A stretch of 14,456 nt of DNA from CAIYXV01 sp035506255 (GTDB lineage: Bacteria > Margulisbacteria > WOR-1 > XYC2-FULL-46-14 > WPAF01). The stretch spans positions 1 through 14,456 of the forward strand of contig DATJPS010000015.1 in NCBI GenBank assembly GCA_035506255.1, given 5' to 3'. The translations under genes and the position numbers were made by a program. Under the pieces are notes generated by a model, which searched no databases, was not told the origin of the DNA, and saw nothing but the letters and a program-made list of their open reading frames with translations. Positions 1 through 7,365 of this stretch are shown piece by piece. The first letter of the stretch is position 1, and each line of letters begins with the position of its first letter.

Positions 1-296
1 AGGATTCGGTCGTCGAGGTCCTGAAAAAGGCGGGCGTTACTCTGGACGATCTGTCGCTTTTGGTCCCGCATCAGGCGAATATACGCATCATCGATCACGT
101 CCGTAAAAAAATTAACTTGCCAGAAAAAAAAGTCTATGTTAACTTAATGAAGTACGGGAACACTTCCGCTGCTTCAGTCCCCCTCGCGTTGGATGAAGCC
201 GTCAATGAAGGAAGGGTTAAGTCCGGCGATCTGGTCGCGCTGGCCGGTTTTGGAGCCGGGTTGACCTACGGATCAAATATTATTCGATGGAGGTAG
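1..296 (+). CDS. fabH: 3-oxoacyl-ACP synthase III (FabH), C-terminal part only
   Basis: This is the 3' end of a gene that enters from the left edge; the frame is open from base 3 and ends at TAG 294-296, giving about 97 residues. FabH condenses an acyl-CoA primer (usually acetyl-CoA) with malonyl-ACP to start fatty acid synthesis in the cytoplasm. Two of the three catalytic signatures are visible: HQAN (His codon 69-71) and GNTSAAS (Asn codon 159-161), the His and Asn that support decarboxylation of malonyl-ACP. The ending, GFGAGLTYGSNIIRW, is the usual FabH C-terminus. The nucleophilic Cys lies outside the window. The next gene begins within 0-6 nt, so it is the upstream member of the FAS operon. 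A short internal reading from TTG 60 is not a separate gene. Identification is very secure; primer specificity cannot be judged. Confidence 0.95.
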   Translation, partial: DSVVEVLKKAGVTLDDLSLLVPHQANIRIIDHVRKKINLPEKKVYVNLMKYGNTSAASVPLALDEAVNEGRVKSGDLVALAGFGAGLTYGSNIIRWR

Positions 297-302
297 ATGT
301 TA

Positions 303-1460
303 ATGCTCGATTATTTGCTGACTGAAGAACAGATCATGGTCCGCGACCTGGCCCGTAAGATCGCGCAGGAAAAAGTGCTGCCGGTCCGCGCGGAACTGGA
401 TGAAAAGGAGATCTTCCCCACCGATATCATGAAGATCTTCGCCGAAGCCGACCTCTGCGGCCTCTGGATACCGGAAAAATACGGCGGATTCGGCCAGTCG
501 GTAATGGCTTTCTGCCTGGCGACCGAAGAGATCAGCCGGGTATGCGGCGGCGTGGGTGTCACCTTCGCGGCCACCGGACTGGGCGGCACCCCGATCCTCC
601 TTTTCGGCACCGAAGAGCAGAAACAAAAATATCTTCCCGATCTCGCGTCGGGCAAAAAGATGGCGGCGTTCGGGTTGACCGAGGCCAACGCCGGCTCCGA
701 CGCCAGCGGACTTGAGACTACCGCTGCCAAGGACGGCGATTACTTCATCATCAACGGCACCAAACAGTGGATCACCAACGGCGGCGAAGCGGAGACCTAT
801 TCCGTCGTCGCCATCACCGACAAATCGAAGGGCCCGCGCGGCGCGACCGCGTTCATCGTAGAGAAGGGGACGCCCGGCTTTACCTTCGGCAAGAAGGAAA
901 AGAAGATGGGGATCCGCTGCTCGGCCACCCGCGAGCTGGTGTTCCAGGACTGCAAGGTCCACAAGAGCCAGATCCTGGGCAAAGAGGGGATGGGCTTCAT
1001 CGTCGCCATGCGTACGCTCGACATGACGCGGCCGGGGATCGGGGCGCAGGCGGTCGGCATCGCGCAGGGAGCGTTGGACGAGTCGATAAAGTACGCCAAG
1101 CAGCGCGTGCAGTTCGGCAAGCCGATCATTTCCATCCAGGTTGTCCAGCACATGCTGGCCGACATGGCGACGCAGATCGAGGCCTCCCGCGCGCTGGTCT
1201 ATTCGGTGGCGCGGCTGGTAGACTCCGGTTCCAAGGATTTCACCAAGGAAGCTTCGATGGCGAAGCTGATCGCGTCCGACACCGCCATGTTCGTGACCAC
1301 GCAGGCGGTGCAGATCCTGGCCGGTTACGGCTACATGCGGGAATATCCGGTGGAGAAGATGATGCGCGACGCCAAGATCACGCAGATCTACGAAGGGACG
1401 AACCAGATCCAGCGCAACCAGATCGGGCTGGCGCTGGTGAAAGAAAGCGCTAAGAAATAA
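303..1460 (+). CDS. Acyl-CoA dehydrogenase, short-chain/butyryl-CoA type
   Basis: FAD enzyme of the SCAD/Bcd family (about 385 residues, the family's normal size) that interconverts acyl-CoA and trans-2-enoyl-CoA, passing electrons to or from ETF. Visible signatures are FGLTEANAGSDASG near residue 120, the flavin-contact segment INGTKQWITNGG, the R-x-QFGKPI helix, and MMRDAKITQIYEGTNQIQR, where the Glu of IYEGTNQ (codon 1392-1394) is the usual catalytic base. ATG codons occur at 297 and 303. GGAGG at 289-293 is only 3 nt from the first and 9 nt from the second, so I prefer 303 (protein MLDYLLTEEQ...). The stop at 1458-1460 abuts the etfB ATG, and etfB/etfA follow directly, as in Bcd-EtfBA complexes of fermenters. 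Being embedded in a fatty acid synthesis cluster, its physiological direction (oxidation or reduction) and its substrate (CoA or ACP ester) are open. The family is certain; butyryl specificity is inferred. Confidence 0.95.
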   Translation: MLDYLLTEEQIMVRDLARKIAQEKVLPVRAELDEKEIFPTDIMKIFAEADLCGLWIPEKYGGFGQSVMAFCLATEEISRVCGGVGVTFAATGLGGTPILLFGTEEQKQKYLPDLASGKKMAAFGLTEANAGSDASGLETTAAKDGDYFIINGTKQWITNGGEAETYSVVAITDKSKGPRGATAFIVEKGTPGFTFGKKEKKMGIRCSATRELVFQDCKVHKSQILGKEGMGFIVAMRTLDMTRPGIGAQAVGIAQGALDESIKYAKQRVQFGKPIISIQVVQHMLADMATQIEASRALVYSVARLVDSGSKDFTKEASMAKLIASDTAMFVTTQAVQILAGYGYMREYPVEKMMRDAKITQIYEGTNQIQRNQIGLALVKESAKK

Positions 1461-2243
1461 ATGGACATCGCGGTTTGCATTAAACAGGTCCCGGACACGA
1501 CCGAGGTCCGGATCAATCCTGAGACCAATACCCTCATCCGCGAGGGCGTTCCCAGCATCGTCAACCCGTTCGACGAGAACGCGGTGGAAGAAGCGCTCCG
1601 CCTGCGCGAAAAGCACGGCGGCAAGGTGACCGTCATCACCATGGGGCCGCCGCAGGCGACCGAAGCGCTCAAGCAGACCATTGCCATGGGGGCGGACGAG
1701 GTTTACCTTATATCCGACCGCGCTTTTGCCGGTTCCGACACCTGGGCCACCTCATATACTCTGGCCGCCGCATTAAAGAAACTCGGAAAATTTGACCTGA
1801 TACTCTGCGGCAAGCAGGCGATCGACGGCGATACCGCGCAAGTGGGGCCCGGCATCGCCGAATGGTTGAATATCCCGCAAGTGACGTTCGCCGTAAAAGT
1901 GGAAGTGGAAGGATCGAAAGCCAAAGTGGAACGTTTGCTCGAAGAAGTGAACGAGATCGTGGAGATCCCGCTCCCCGCCATGATCACGGTCGTAAAACAG
2001 ATCAACGAGCCGCGCCCGCCATCGCTCAAAGGGATGATGAGGGCGAAAAAGGCAGAGATCAAGACCCTTTCGGCGGCCGACATCGAGGCCGACCAGACCA
2101 TCACCGGTCTCAAAGGTTCGCCGACCCGCGTGATGAAGATATTCGCCCCGCCGCAGAAGGGCGGGGGCGAAATGCTATCCGGCTCGGCCGATGAAATGGT
2201 GAACGCTTTGGTGACCAAGCTTCGCGAAAGGAAGATCTTCTGA
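1461..2243 (+). CDS. etfB: Electron transfer flavoprotein, beta subunit
   Basis: 260 residues, typical for EtfB/FixA. It begins MDIAVCIKQVPDTTEVRINP and carries the nucleotide-binding segment CGKQAIDGDTAQVGP (residues 116-130), which binds AMP in conventional ETFs and a second FAD in bifurcating ones. With EtfA it forms the heterodimer that carries electrons to or from the acyl-CoA dehydrogenase. The gene starts on the base after the acd stop codon, so no separate leader exists, and its TGA overlaps the ATG of etfA (TGATG at 2241-2245), implying coupled equimolar translation. The acd-etfB-etfA order is that of clostridial bcd operons, whose ETFs bifurcate NADH electrons between crotonyl-CoA and ferredoxin. 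Whether this pair bifurcates cannot be settled by eye. Family assignment is secure. Confidence 0.96.
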   Translation: MDIAVCIKQVPDTTEVRINPETNTLIREGVPSIVNPFDENAVEEALRLREKHGGKVTVITMGPPQATEALKQTIAMGADEVYLISDRAFAGSDTWATSYTLAAALKKLGKFDLILCGKQAIDGDTAQVGPGIAEWLNIPQVTFAVKVEVEGSKAKVERLLEEVNEIVEIPLPAMITVVKQINEPRPPSLKGMMRAKKAEIKTLSAADIEADQTITGLKGSPTRVMKIFAPPQKGGGEMLSGSADEMVNALVTKLRERKIF

Positions 2244-3277
2244 TGGATTTACGAAAAGATCCCAACGAAGCCGCAAATTGGAAAGGTATATGGGTTTTCG
2301 CCGAACAGCACGGCGGCAACGTCCAGAACGTCGCTTATGAGCTGATCGCCGAAGGCCGGAAGCTCGCTGAAACGCTCGGCTGCGAAGTATGCGCGGTGCT
2401 CGCCGGTGACGATCATATCGAAAGCAAGTGCCAGTCACTGTTCGATCACGGAGCGGACAAGGTTTACCTGGTGACCGATCCGGAGCTTCAGCATTACCGC
2501 ACTGCACCCTATACCAGGGCGCTTACCCAGCTGGTGGATAAGTACAAGCCGGAAATTTTCCTGATCGGCGCCACCACCACCGGCCGCGACCTCGCCGCCC
2601 GCATGGCGGTGCGCGTCAACTGCGGCCTCACCGCCGACTGCACCGGGCTTTCGATCGATCCGGTCAAGAAAATACTTCAGCAGACCCGCCCGGCGTTCGG
2701 CGGCAACATCATGGCGACCATCCTTTCGCCCAATCACCGCCCGCAGATGGCGACCGTTCGCCCTAAGGTGTTCAAAAAGGAAAAAATCAAAAATCCGAAA
2801 TCCGAACAAGGTAATGTCATAAAATTCAAACCAACGCTAAAACCGGAAGACCTCCTGGTGAAGATCCTGAGCATCGTGAAGGACGAATCAGTGAAGGTAA
2901 ATCTGCAAGATGCGGAAATAATCGTCTCCGGCGGACGCGGGATCCAGGACCCCAAGAACTTTAAAATGGTGGAAGAGCTGGCCCAGGCGCTGGGTGGCGC
3001 GGTCGGCGCGTCGCGCGCCACGGTGGACGCGGGCTGGATATCGGCCCATCACCAGGTCGGACAGACCGGCAAGACGGTAGCCCCCAAGCTTTATATCGCC
3101 TGCGGCATCGCGGGCAAGATCCAGCACCTGGTGGGAATGCAGGGTTCCGATACGATCGTGGCGATCAACAAGGACCCCGACGCACCAATCTTCAAGTTGG
3201 CGACTTACGGTATCGTGGGCGACTGCCTCGAAGTGGTCCCGGCGCTGACGCGCAAGATCAGGGAGATCAGGGGTTGA
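2243..3277 (+). CDS. etfA: Electron transfer flavoprotein, alpha subunit
   Basis: 344 residues. The N-terminal domain (WVFAEQHGGNVQNVAYELI..., about residues 14-190) contains GLTADCTGL and PAFGGNIMATI. The C-terminal FAD domain (about 225-344) has SGGRGI (229-234), SRATVDAGW (257-265), HHQVGQTGKTV (269-279), and LYIACGIAGKIQHLVGMQGSDTIVAIN, the FAD-binding signature close to the C-terminus. Together with EtfB it shuttles electrons for the upstream dehydrogenase. The start overlaps the etfB stop (TGATG), and its own TGA lies inside the fabD start (TTGA, 3274-3277). The interdomain linker (about residues 178-195) is AT- and lysine-rich and contains a tandem AAATCCG heptamer read as part of IKNPKSE, unlike the flanking GC-rich sequence. 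The N-terminal 13-residue extension before the first strand is common in the bcd-linked type. Confidence 0.96.
   Translation: MDLRKDPNEAANWKGIWVFAEQHGGNVQNVAYELIAEGRKLAETLGCEVCAVLAGDDHIESKCQSLFDHGADKVYLVTDPELQHYRTAPYTRALTQLVDKYKPEIFLIGATTTGRDLAARMAVRVNCGLTADCTGLSIDPVKKILQQTRPAFGGNIMATILSPNHRPQMATVRPKVFKKEKIKNPKSEQGNVIKFKPTLKPEDLLVKILSIVKDESVKVNLQDAEIIVSGGRGIQDPKNFKMVEELAQALGGAVGASRATVDAGWISAHHQVGQTGKTVAPKLYIACGIAGKIQHLVGMQGSDTIVAINKDPDAPIFKLATYGIVGDCLEVVPALTRKIREIRG
2791..2804 (+). repeat. Tandem AAATCCG heptamer inside etfA
   Basis: Two exact AAATCCG units within an AT-rich stretch (2776-2820) of an otherwise GC-rich gene. They are translated in frame as part of IKNPKSE in the linker between the two EtfA domains, where a few extra residues should be tolerated. 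The unit length equals that of the GTAACCC array at 13841, and the two units share the ATCCG/ACCCG character. Confidence 0.6.
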
Positions 3278-4140
3278 AGACGGCATTCGTTTTTCCGGGG
3301 CAGGGGTCGCAGTTCGTGGGGATGGGGAAAGGATTCGCGGAAAGTCATCTTGACGAGGCGAACCGGATCCTCGGTTTTGACCTTAAGAAATTGTGCTTCG
3401 AAGGGCCGGAAGAGGAGCTGAAGCGGACCGAGATCACGCAGCCGGCGATCCTTACGGTGAGCGTGGCGGCGTTGCAGCTGCTCAAGGAAAAGCCGGACGC
3501 GGTGGCCGGACATTCGCTCGGCGAATATTCGGCACTGGTGGCGGCAGGTTCCATCAGCTTCGCGGACGCGGTGAAGATCGTTCACCTGCGCGGCAAGTTC
3601 ATGCAGGCGGCGGTCCCGGCGGGCGAAGGGGCGATGGCGGCGGTGCTGATGCCGCCAAAGGACAAGATCCGCGAGATCTGCGAGCAGGTGGGCGATGTCC
3701 AGCCGGCCAACCTGAACAGCCCGGATCAGATAGTGATCTCCGGCAAGAAAGAAGCGGTCGAAGAGGCCGGGAAAAGATTAAAGGAAGCGGGGGCCAAGCG
3801 GATCATACCGCTGGCGGTATCGGCCCCTTTCCACAGCCGGCTGATGGAGCCGGCGGCTAAGAAGCTGGAAGCGGAACTGGCGAAGATCACGATCAGCGAT
3901 GCGAAGGTCCCGGTAGTGGCGAACGTGACGGCGGATTACGTCGCTTCCGCCGAAAAGATACGGGAACTTCTGATAAGACAGGTCACCGGATCGGTCTTAT
4001 GGGAATATTCGGTTAGAAAGATGATCGCGGACGGGGTGGGGAGGTTCGTGGAGGTGGGGCCGGGGAAGGTATTGTGCGGCCTGATAAAAAAGATCGACCC
4101 GGCGGTCGAAGCGAGGACATATGATGAAGTTAAAGGGTAA
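3274..4140 (+). CDS. fabD: Malonyl-CoA:ACP transacylase
   Basis: 288 residues. It transfers malonyl from CoA to the ACP phosphopantetheine arm, loading the extender for FabH and FabF. All expected residues are visible: GQGSQ (9-13), nucleophile Ser81 in GHSLGEY, Arg106 in HLRGKF (binds the malonyl carboxylate), His187 in APFHSRLM, and VGPGKVL near the C-terminus. The start is TTG 3274 inside the etfA stop (TTGA overlap), with GGAG at 3262-3265 eight nt upstream; the reading MKTAFVFPGQGSQ matches the family's N-terminus, and no ATG is available. It is slightly shorter than the E. coli enzyme (309), mainly in the loop between GQGSQ and ILGFDL and at the C-terminus. Its last codons overlap the beginning of fabG. 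Identification is very secure. Confidence 0.97.
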   Translation: MKTAFVFPGQGSQFVGMGKGFAESHLDEANRILGFDLKKLCFEGPEEELKRTEITQPAILTVSVAALQLLKEKPDAVAGHSLGEYSALVAAGSISFADAVKIVHLRGKFMQAAVPAGEGAMAAVLMPPKDKIREICEQVGDVQPANLNSPDQIVISGKKEAVEEAGKRLKEAGAKRIIPLAVSAPFHSRLMEPAAKKLEAELAKITISDAKVPVVANVTADYVASAEKIRELLIRQVTGSVLWEYSVRKMIADGVGRFVEVGPGKVLCGLIKKIDPAVEARTYDEVKG

Positions 4141-4870
4141 AGTGGCGTTCGTTACCGGCGCGGCGCAGGGGATCGGCAAGGCGATCGGGGTGACGCTGGC
4201 GGGCGAAGGTTGTGATATCATTATTTCCGATATCAATCTTGAACTGGCGCAGCAGACCGCGGCGGAGATCGGAAAATCCGGCGTCAGGACGATGGCGGTA
4301 AGGTCCAATGTCTCGGATTATACCGACGCCGAGCAGGGAGTGAACCAGGCGGTGGCCCAGATGGGGAAGATCGACATTCTGGTCAACAACGCCGGCATCA
4401 CCAAGGACGGATTGCTCATAAGGATGAAGCCGGAAGATTGGAGCGCGGTGATCGCGGTCAACCTGACCGGAGTGTTCAACATGACCAAGATCGTTTCCGC
4501 CTTGATGATGAAGCAGCGTTCGGGTAAAATCGTGAACATTGCTAGCATCGTCGGCGAGATGGGGAACTTCGGGCAGGCCAATTACGCGGCGAGCAAGGGA
4601 GGAGTGATCGCCTTCACCAAGACGGTGGCGCGCGAGCTGGCCAGCCGCAACGTTTGCGTCAACGCGGTCGCTCCCGGTTTTATCCAGACCGCGATGACCG
4701 ACAAGCTGACGGAAGAAGTGAAAAAGGCGATGCTGGCGCAGGTGCCGGCGGGGAAGCTGGGGCAGCCGGAGGACGTCGCCAACGCGGTGCTGTTCCTTTC
4801 GACCGCCGATTCGGACTATATCACCGGCCAGGTGATAAACGTCAACGGCGGGATGCTGATGAACACTTGA
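4124..4870 (+). CDS. fabG: 3-oxoacyl-ACP reductase
   Basis: Short-chain dehydrogenase of about 248 residues that reduces 3-ketoacyl-ACP to 3-hydroxyacyl-ACP with NADPH. Numbering from ATG 4124, the sequence shows the Rossmann loop TGAAQGIG (11-18), NNAG (88-91), catalytic Ser141 in ASIVGEMG, Tyr154 and Lys158 in YAASKGG, and the closing ITGQVINVNGGMLM. Spacing of Ser/Tyr/Lys equals that of canonical FabG. Tandem ATGs exist at 4121 and 4124; GAGG at 4113-4116 lies 4 and 7 nt away respectively, so 4124 is preferred. The start overlaps the end of fabD by 17-20 nt, so translation is probably coupled. The ITKDGLLIRM segment is typical of FabG rather than other SDRs. Function is well supported by position between fabD and acpP. 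Confidence 0.96.
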   Translation: MKLKGKVAFVTGAAQGIGKAIGVTLAGEGCDIIISDINLELAQQTAAEIGKSGVRTMAVRSNVSDYTDAEQGVNQAVAQMGKIDILVNNAGITKDGLLIRMKPEDWSAVIAVNLTGVFNMTKIVSALMMKQRSGKIVNIASIVGEMGNFGQANYAASKGGVIAFTKTVARELASRNVCVNAVAPGFIQTAMTDKLTEEVKKAMLAQVPAGKLGQPEDVANAVLFLSTADSDYITGQVINVNGGMLMNT

Positions 4871-4897
4871 TCGAAGCGTAAAGAATTTAAGAAAAAG

Positions 4898-4905
4898 GGA
4901 GGTGA
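4898..4905 (+). promoter_or_regulatory. Very strong Shine-Dalgarno of acpP
   Basis: GGAGGTGA, nearly the full complement of the 16S rRNA 3' end, ends 7 nt before ATG 4913. It lies in the 42-nt gap between fabG and acpP, the largest gap in the operon. A gene-specific, near-perfect site fits the need to make acyl carrier protein in excess over the enzymes it serves. Most of the neighbouring genes have much weaker sites; fabF has a similar one. Confidence 0.85.
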
Positions 4906-4912
4906 GAGATAA

Positions 4913-5158
4913 ATGGACGAAAATCAGATATATGAAGCAGTAAAAAAAGTGGTGGTCGAGCAGCTCGGCGTGTCGGACTCCGAAGTGAAGAGGGAATCCT
5001 CGTTCGTGGACGACCTGGGCGCCGACTCTCTGGACACGGTGGAACTGGTCATGGCGCTTGAAGAGAACTTCTCGATCGAGATCCCCGACGAAGAGGCGGA
5101 GAAGATCAAGACCGTGGGAGATTCCATCAATTACATCATGGCCCATGCAAAGAAGTAA
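4913..5158 (+). CDS. acpP: Acyl carrier protein
   Basis: 81 residues, acidic. It carries the growing acyl chain as a thioester on a phosphopantetheine arm attached to Ser39 (codon 5027-5029) in the GADSLDTVELVMALEE motif. The four-helix pattern is evident, with IEIPDEEAEKIKTVGDSINYI forming the recognition and third/fourth helices. ATG 4913 is preceded at 7 nt by a near-consensus ribosome site. It sits between fabG and the enoyl reductase gene, a classic position. The gap to the next start is only 6 nt (5159-5164). Confidence 0.98.
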   Translation: MDENQIYEAVKKVVVEQLGVSDSEVKRESSFVDDLGADSLDTVELVMALEENFSIEIPDEEAEKIKTVGDSINYIMAHAKK

Positions 5159-5164
5159 TAATAA

Positions 5165-6127
5165 ATGAAGTTACCGCAGCTTAAAATAGGTGACCTGGTC
5201 GCCAGGATCCCCATTATCCAGGGGGGAATGGCGGTCAGGATATCGACCGGGAACCTGGCGGGCGCAGTCGCCGCCGAGGGCGGCATCGGCGTGATCGGCG
5301 CGTCGGGCATGGCCTTCGACGAGCTGAGCCGCGAGATCCGCATCGCCAAGGAAAAGGCGAAAGGCGGGATCGTCGGGATAAACATCATGTTCGCCGCCCG
5401 GGAGTTCGTGGGGATCGTGCAGACCGCCATCAAGGAGAAGATCGATCTGATCGTCACCGGCGCGGGTTTTTCCCGCGATATCTTCAAGATGGGCAGCGAG
5501 TCCCGGACCCCGATCGTACCGATCGTTTCTTCCGCGCGGCTGGCGCTCACGGCCGAAAAGTCGGGCGCGTCGGCGGTGGTGGTGGAGGGAACGGAGGCGG
5601 GCGGCCATCTGGGGACCGAACGCTCGATCTGGGACGTTTTCCCGGAAGTGCGGGGAGCGGTAAAGATACCGGTGGTGGCGGCGGGAGGCATTACCGACGG
5701 GCGCGACATGTGCCGGGCGTTCAAAATGGGCGCCAACGGGGTGCAGATCGCGACCCGTTTCGTACTGTCGGACGAATGCAACGCCGCGCCGGAATACAAG
5801 AAGCGGTACCAGACCGCGAAAAAGGAAGACATCGTTCAGATAACTTCGCCGGTAGGGATGCCGGGACGGGCGATCCGGACGGCGTTCGTGGACAAGATCC
5901 TGAGCAAGAACCCGCCGCGTCCCGTCGGCTGCGATTTTTGCCTTAAACGGTGTTCGCTGGAATATTGTATAATACAGGCGCTGATCAATTCCCAGAAGGG
6001 CGATATCGATCACGGGATCGTTTTTTCGGGCGCGAACGTCTGGAAGATCAAGGACCGCACGATAAAGCCGGTGAAGAAGATAATCGAGGAATTAGTTTCC
6101 GAAGCAGAGGAGGTGAATGATTGTTGA
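5165..6127 (+). CDS. fabK: FabK-like flavin enoyl-ACP reductase (nitronate monooxygenase superfamily)
   Basis: 320-residue FMN-dependent TIM-barrel protein of the 2-nitropropane dioxygenase/FabK family. It begins with LVARIPIIQGGMAV, the usual FMN-proximal N-terminus, and contains EGTEAGGHLG (flavin and catalytic His region) and VVAAGGITDGRDMCRAF...GVQIATRF (phosphate-binding strands). In this position (acpP-x-fabF, as in streptococcal FAS clusters) it most likely performs the final NAD(P)H-dependent enoyl-ACP reduction; no FabI is in the window. Length matches FabK (about 320). An odd feature is a Cys cluster near the C-terminus, C256-x2-C259-x3-C263-x4-C268, which could hold a metal or Fe-S centre. 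ATG 5165 has only a weak ribosome site (AAGAAG overlapping the acpP stop region), suggesting coupling to acpP. The stop lies inside the fabF start (TTGA). A true nitronate monooxygenase is the alternative, less likely by context. Confidence 0.8.
   Translation: MKLPQLKIGDLVARIPIIQGGMAVRISTGNLAGAVAAEGGIGVIGASGMAFDELSREIRIAKEKAKGGIVGINIMFAAREFVGIVQTAIKEKIDLIVTGAGFSRDIFKMGSESRTPIVPIVSSARLALTAEKSGASAVVVEGTEAGGHLGTERSIWDVFPEVRGAVKIPVVAAGGITDGRDMCRAFKMGANGVQIATRFVLSDECNAAPEYKKRYQTAKKEDIVQITSPVGMPGRAIRTAFVDKILSKNPPRPVGCDFCLKRCSLEYCIIQALINSQKGDIDHGIVFSGANVWKIKDRTIKPVKKIIEELVSEAEEVNDC
6109..6116 (+). promoter_or_regulatory. Shine-Dalgarno deciding the TTG start of fabF
   Basis: GGAGGTGA lies inside the end of the fabK-like gene. 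It is 7 nt from TTG 6124 and 4 nt from TTG 6121; the 7-nt distance equals that seen for the identical octamer upstream of acpP, which favours 6124. The ATG at 6117 is out of frame with fabF. Confidence 0.7.
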
Positions 6128-7365
6128 ATAGGGTCGTAGTGACCGGCCTGGGGGCGGTAACGCCCATCGGCATCGGCCACGGCGTATTTTTTGAAAATCT
6201 GATGGCGGGGAAGAGCGGGATCGGCAAGATCACCGCGTTCGACGCTACCGCTTTCGACGCGAAGATCGCGGGACAGATAAACGACTTCGATCCCGCGCTG
6301 TACATGGACCGCAAGGAGGCCAGGAAACTGGTCCGGTTCATCCAACTGGCGATCGGTGCGTCCAAGCTCGCCCTCGAGGACGCGAACCTCGCGATCAACG
6401 AAGGCAACGCTTCTGACATCGGCGTGCTGATCGGCTCCGGCATCGGAGGGATCGGTTTCTTCGAGGAGCAGGTGGCGATATTGAACGCCAAAGGCCCCGG
6501 ACGCCTTTCGCCGTTCGCCGTTCCTTATATGATCTGCAATATGGCGGCGGGAGTAGTGTCGATCCAGGTGGGAGCCAAAGGCCCCAACAGCTGCGTGGTG
6601 ACGGCCTGCGCGACCGGAACGCACAGCATCGGCGACGCTTTTAAGATACTGCAAAGAGGCGACGCCAAGGCGATGCTGGCGGGAGGCGCGGAAGCGACCA
6701 TCACGCCGATGGGGATCGGCAGCTTTTGCGCGGCACGGGCATTGGCAACGAGCTTTAACAATGATCCGCAGAGAGCTTCGCGTCCGTTCGATAAAAAGCG
6801 CGAAGGTTTTATCATGGGCGAAGGTTCCGGCGTGGTAGTGCTGGAGACGCTTGACCACGCTAAAGCGCGCGGAGCGAAAATATATGCGGAGGTCGCCGGC
6901 TACGGTATGAGCGGGGACGCTTACCATATAACTTCCCCGGCGCCGGGAGGCGAGGGGGCGGCGCGGGCGATAAACGCGGCGCTGAAGGACGCGGGACTTA
7001 CGACCAACGACATCGATTACATCAACGCCCACGGCACCTCGACCGAGCTTAACGACAAGTTCGAGAGCATGGCGATCCGCGCCGCGTTCGGGGAGCGGGC
7101 GGAAAAGATCGCGATTAGTTCCAATAAATCCATGATTGGCCACCTGTTGGGGGCGGCCGGGGCGGTGGAATTCATCGCGACCACGCTGACGGTCAACCGG
7201 GACAAGATCCCTCCCACCATCAATTACGAGGAGGCGGACCCGGAGTGCGGGCTTGATTACGTCCCCAATAAAGCGCGCGACGTAAAAGTAAGGGCGGCGA
7301 TCTCGAATTCTTTCGGTTTTGGCGGGCATAACGCGGTATTAGCTGTTAAGAAATATGAAGCGTAA
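6124..7365 (+). CDS. fabF: 3-oxoacyl-ACP synthase II
   Basis: About 413 residues. Elongating condensing enzyme that joins acyl-ACP and malonyl-ACP. The Cys-His-His triad is visible: Cys162 in TACATGTHSIGD, His303 in NAHGTST, and His340 in SNKSMIGHLLGAAG; GFGGHNAVL closes the fold. The start is one of two tandem TTG codons (6121 or 6124); 6124 gives MNRVVVTGLGAVTPIG, matches the family's N-terminus, has the better ribosome-site spacing, and makes a TTGA overlap with the preceding stop (6125-6127). The only nearby ATG (6117) is out of frame. The last 11 bases overlap the start of the large surface-protein gene. Identification is very secure. Confidence 0.97.
   Translation: MNRVVVTGLGAVTPIGIGHGVFFENLMAGKSGIGKITAFDATAFDAKIAGQINDFDPALYMDRKEARKLVRFIQLAIGASKLALEDANLAINEGNASDIGVLIGSGIGGIGFFEEQVAILNAKGPGRLSPFAVPYMICNMAAGVVSIQVGAKGPNSCVVTACATGTHSIGDAFKILQRGDAKAMLAGGAEATITPMGIGSFCAARALATSFNNDPQRASRPFDKKREGFIMGEGSGVVVLETLDHAKARGAKIYAEVAGYGMSGDAYHITSPAPGGEGAARAINAALKDAGLTTNDIDYINAHGTSTELNDKFESMAIRAAFGERAEKIAISSNKSMIGHLLGAAGAVEFIATTLTVNRDKIPPTINYEEADPECGLDYVPNKARDVKVRAAISNSFGFGGHNAVLAVKKYEA

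Noticed and set aside
300..1616. 438-codon open frame on the minus strand opposite the acyl-CoA dehydrogenase
   Set aside because: It is antisense to a gene with full family signatures; the translation is Arg/Asp/His/Leu-rich with no recognisable motif and follows from GC-rich third positions in the real gene.
3274..3420. Deletion in fabD between GQGSQ and ILGFDL
   Set aside because: The loop is several residues shorter than in E. coli, but all catalytic residues and frame are intact, so this is normal family variation and not damage.
4871..4912. Terminator between fabG and acpP
   Set aside because: The gap has no inverted repeat followed by a T-run; it contains only an AT-rich stretch and the acpP ribosome site.
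5968..5973. Perfect TATAAT inside the fabK-like gene as an internal promoter for fabF
   Set aside because: No -35 at 16-18 bp and no TGn extension; it is explained by the codons of the Cys-cluster region.
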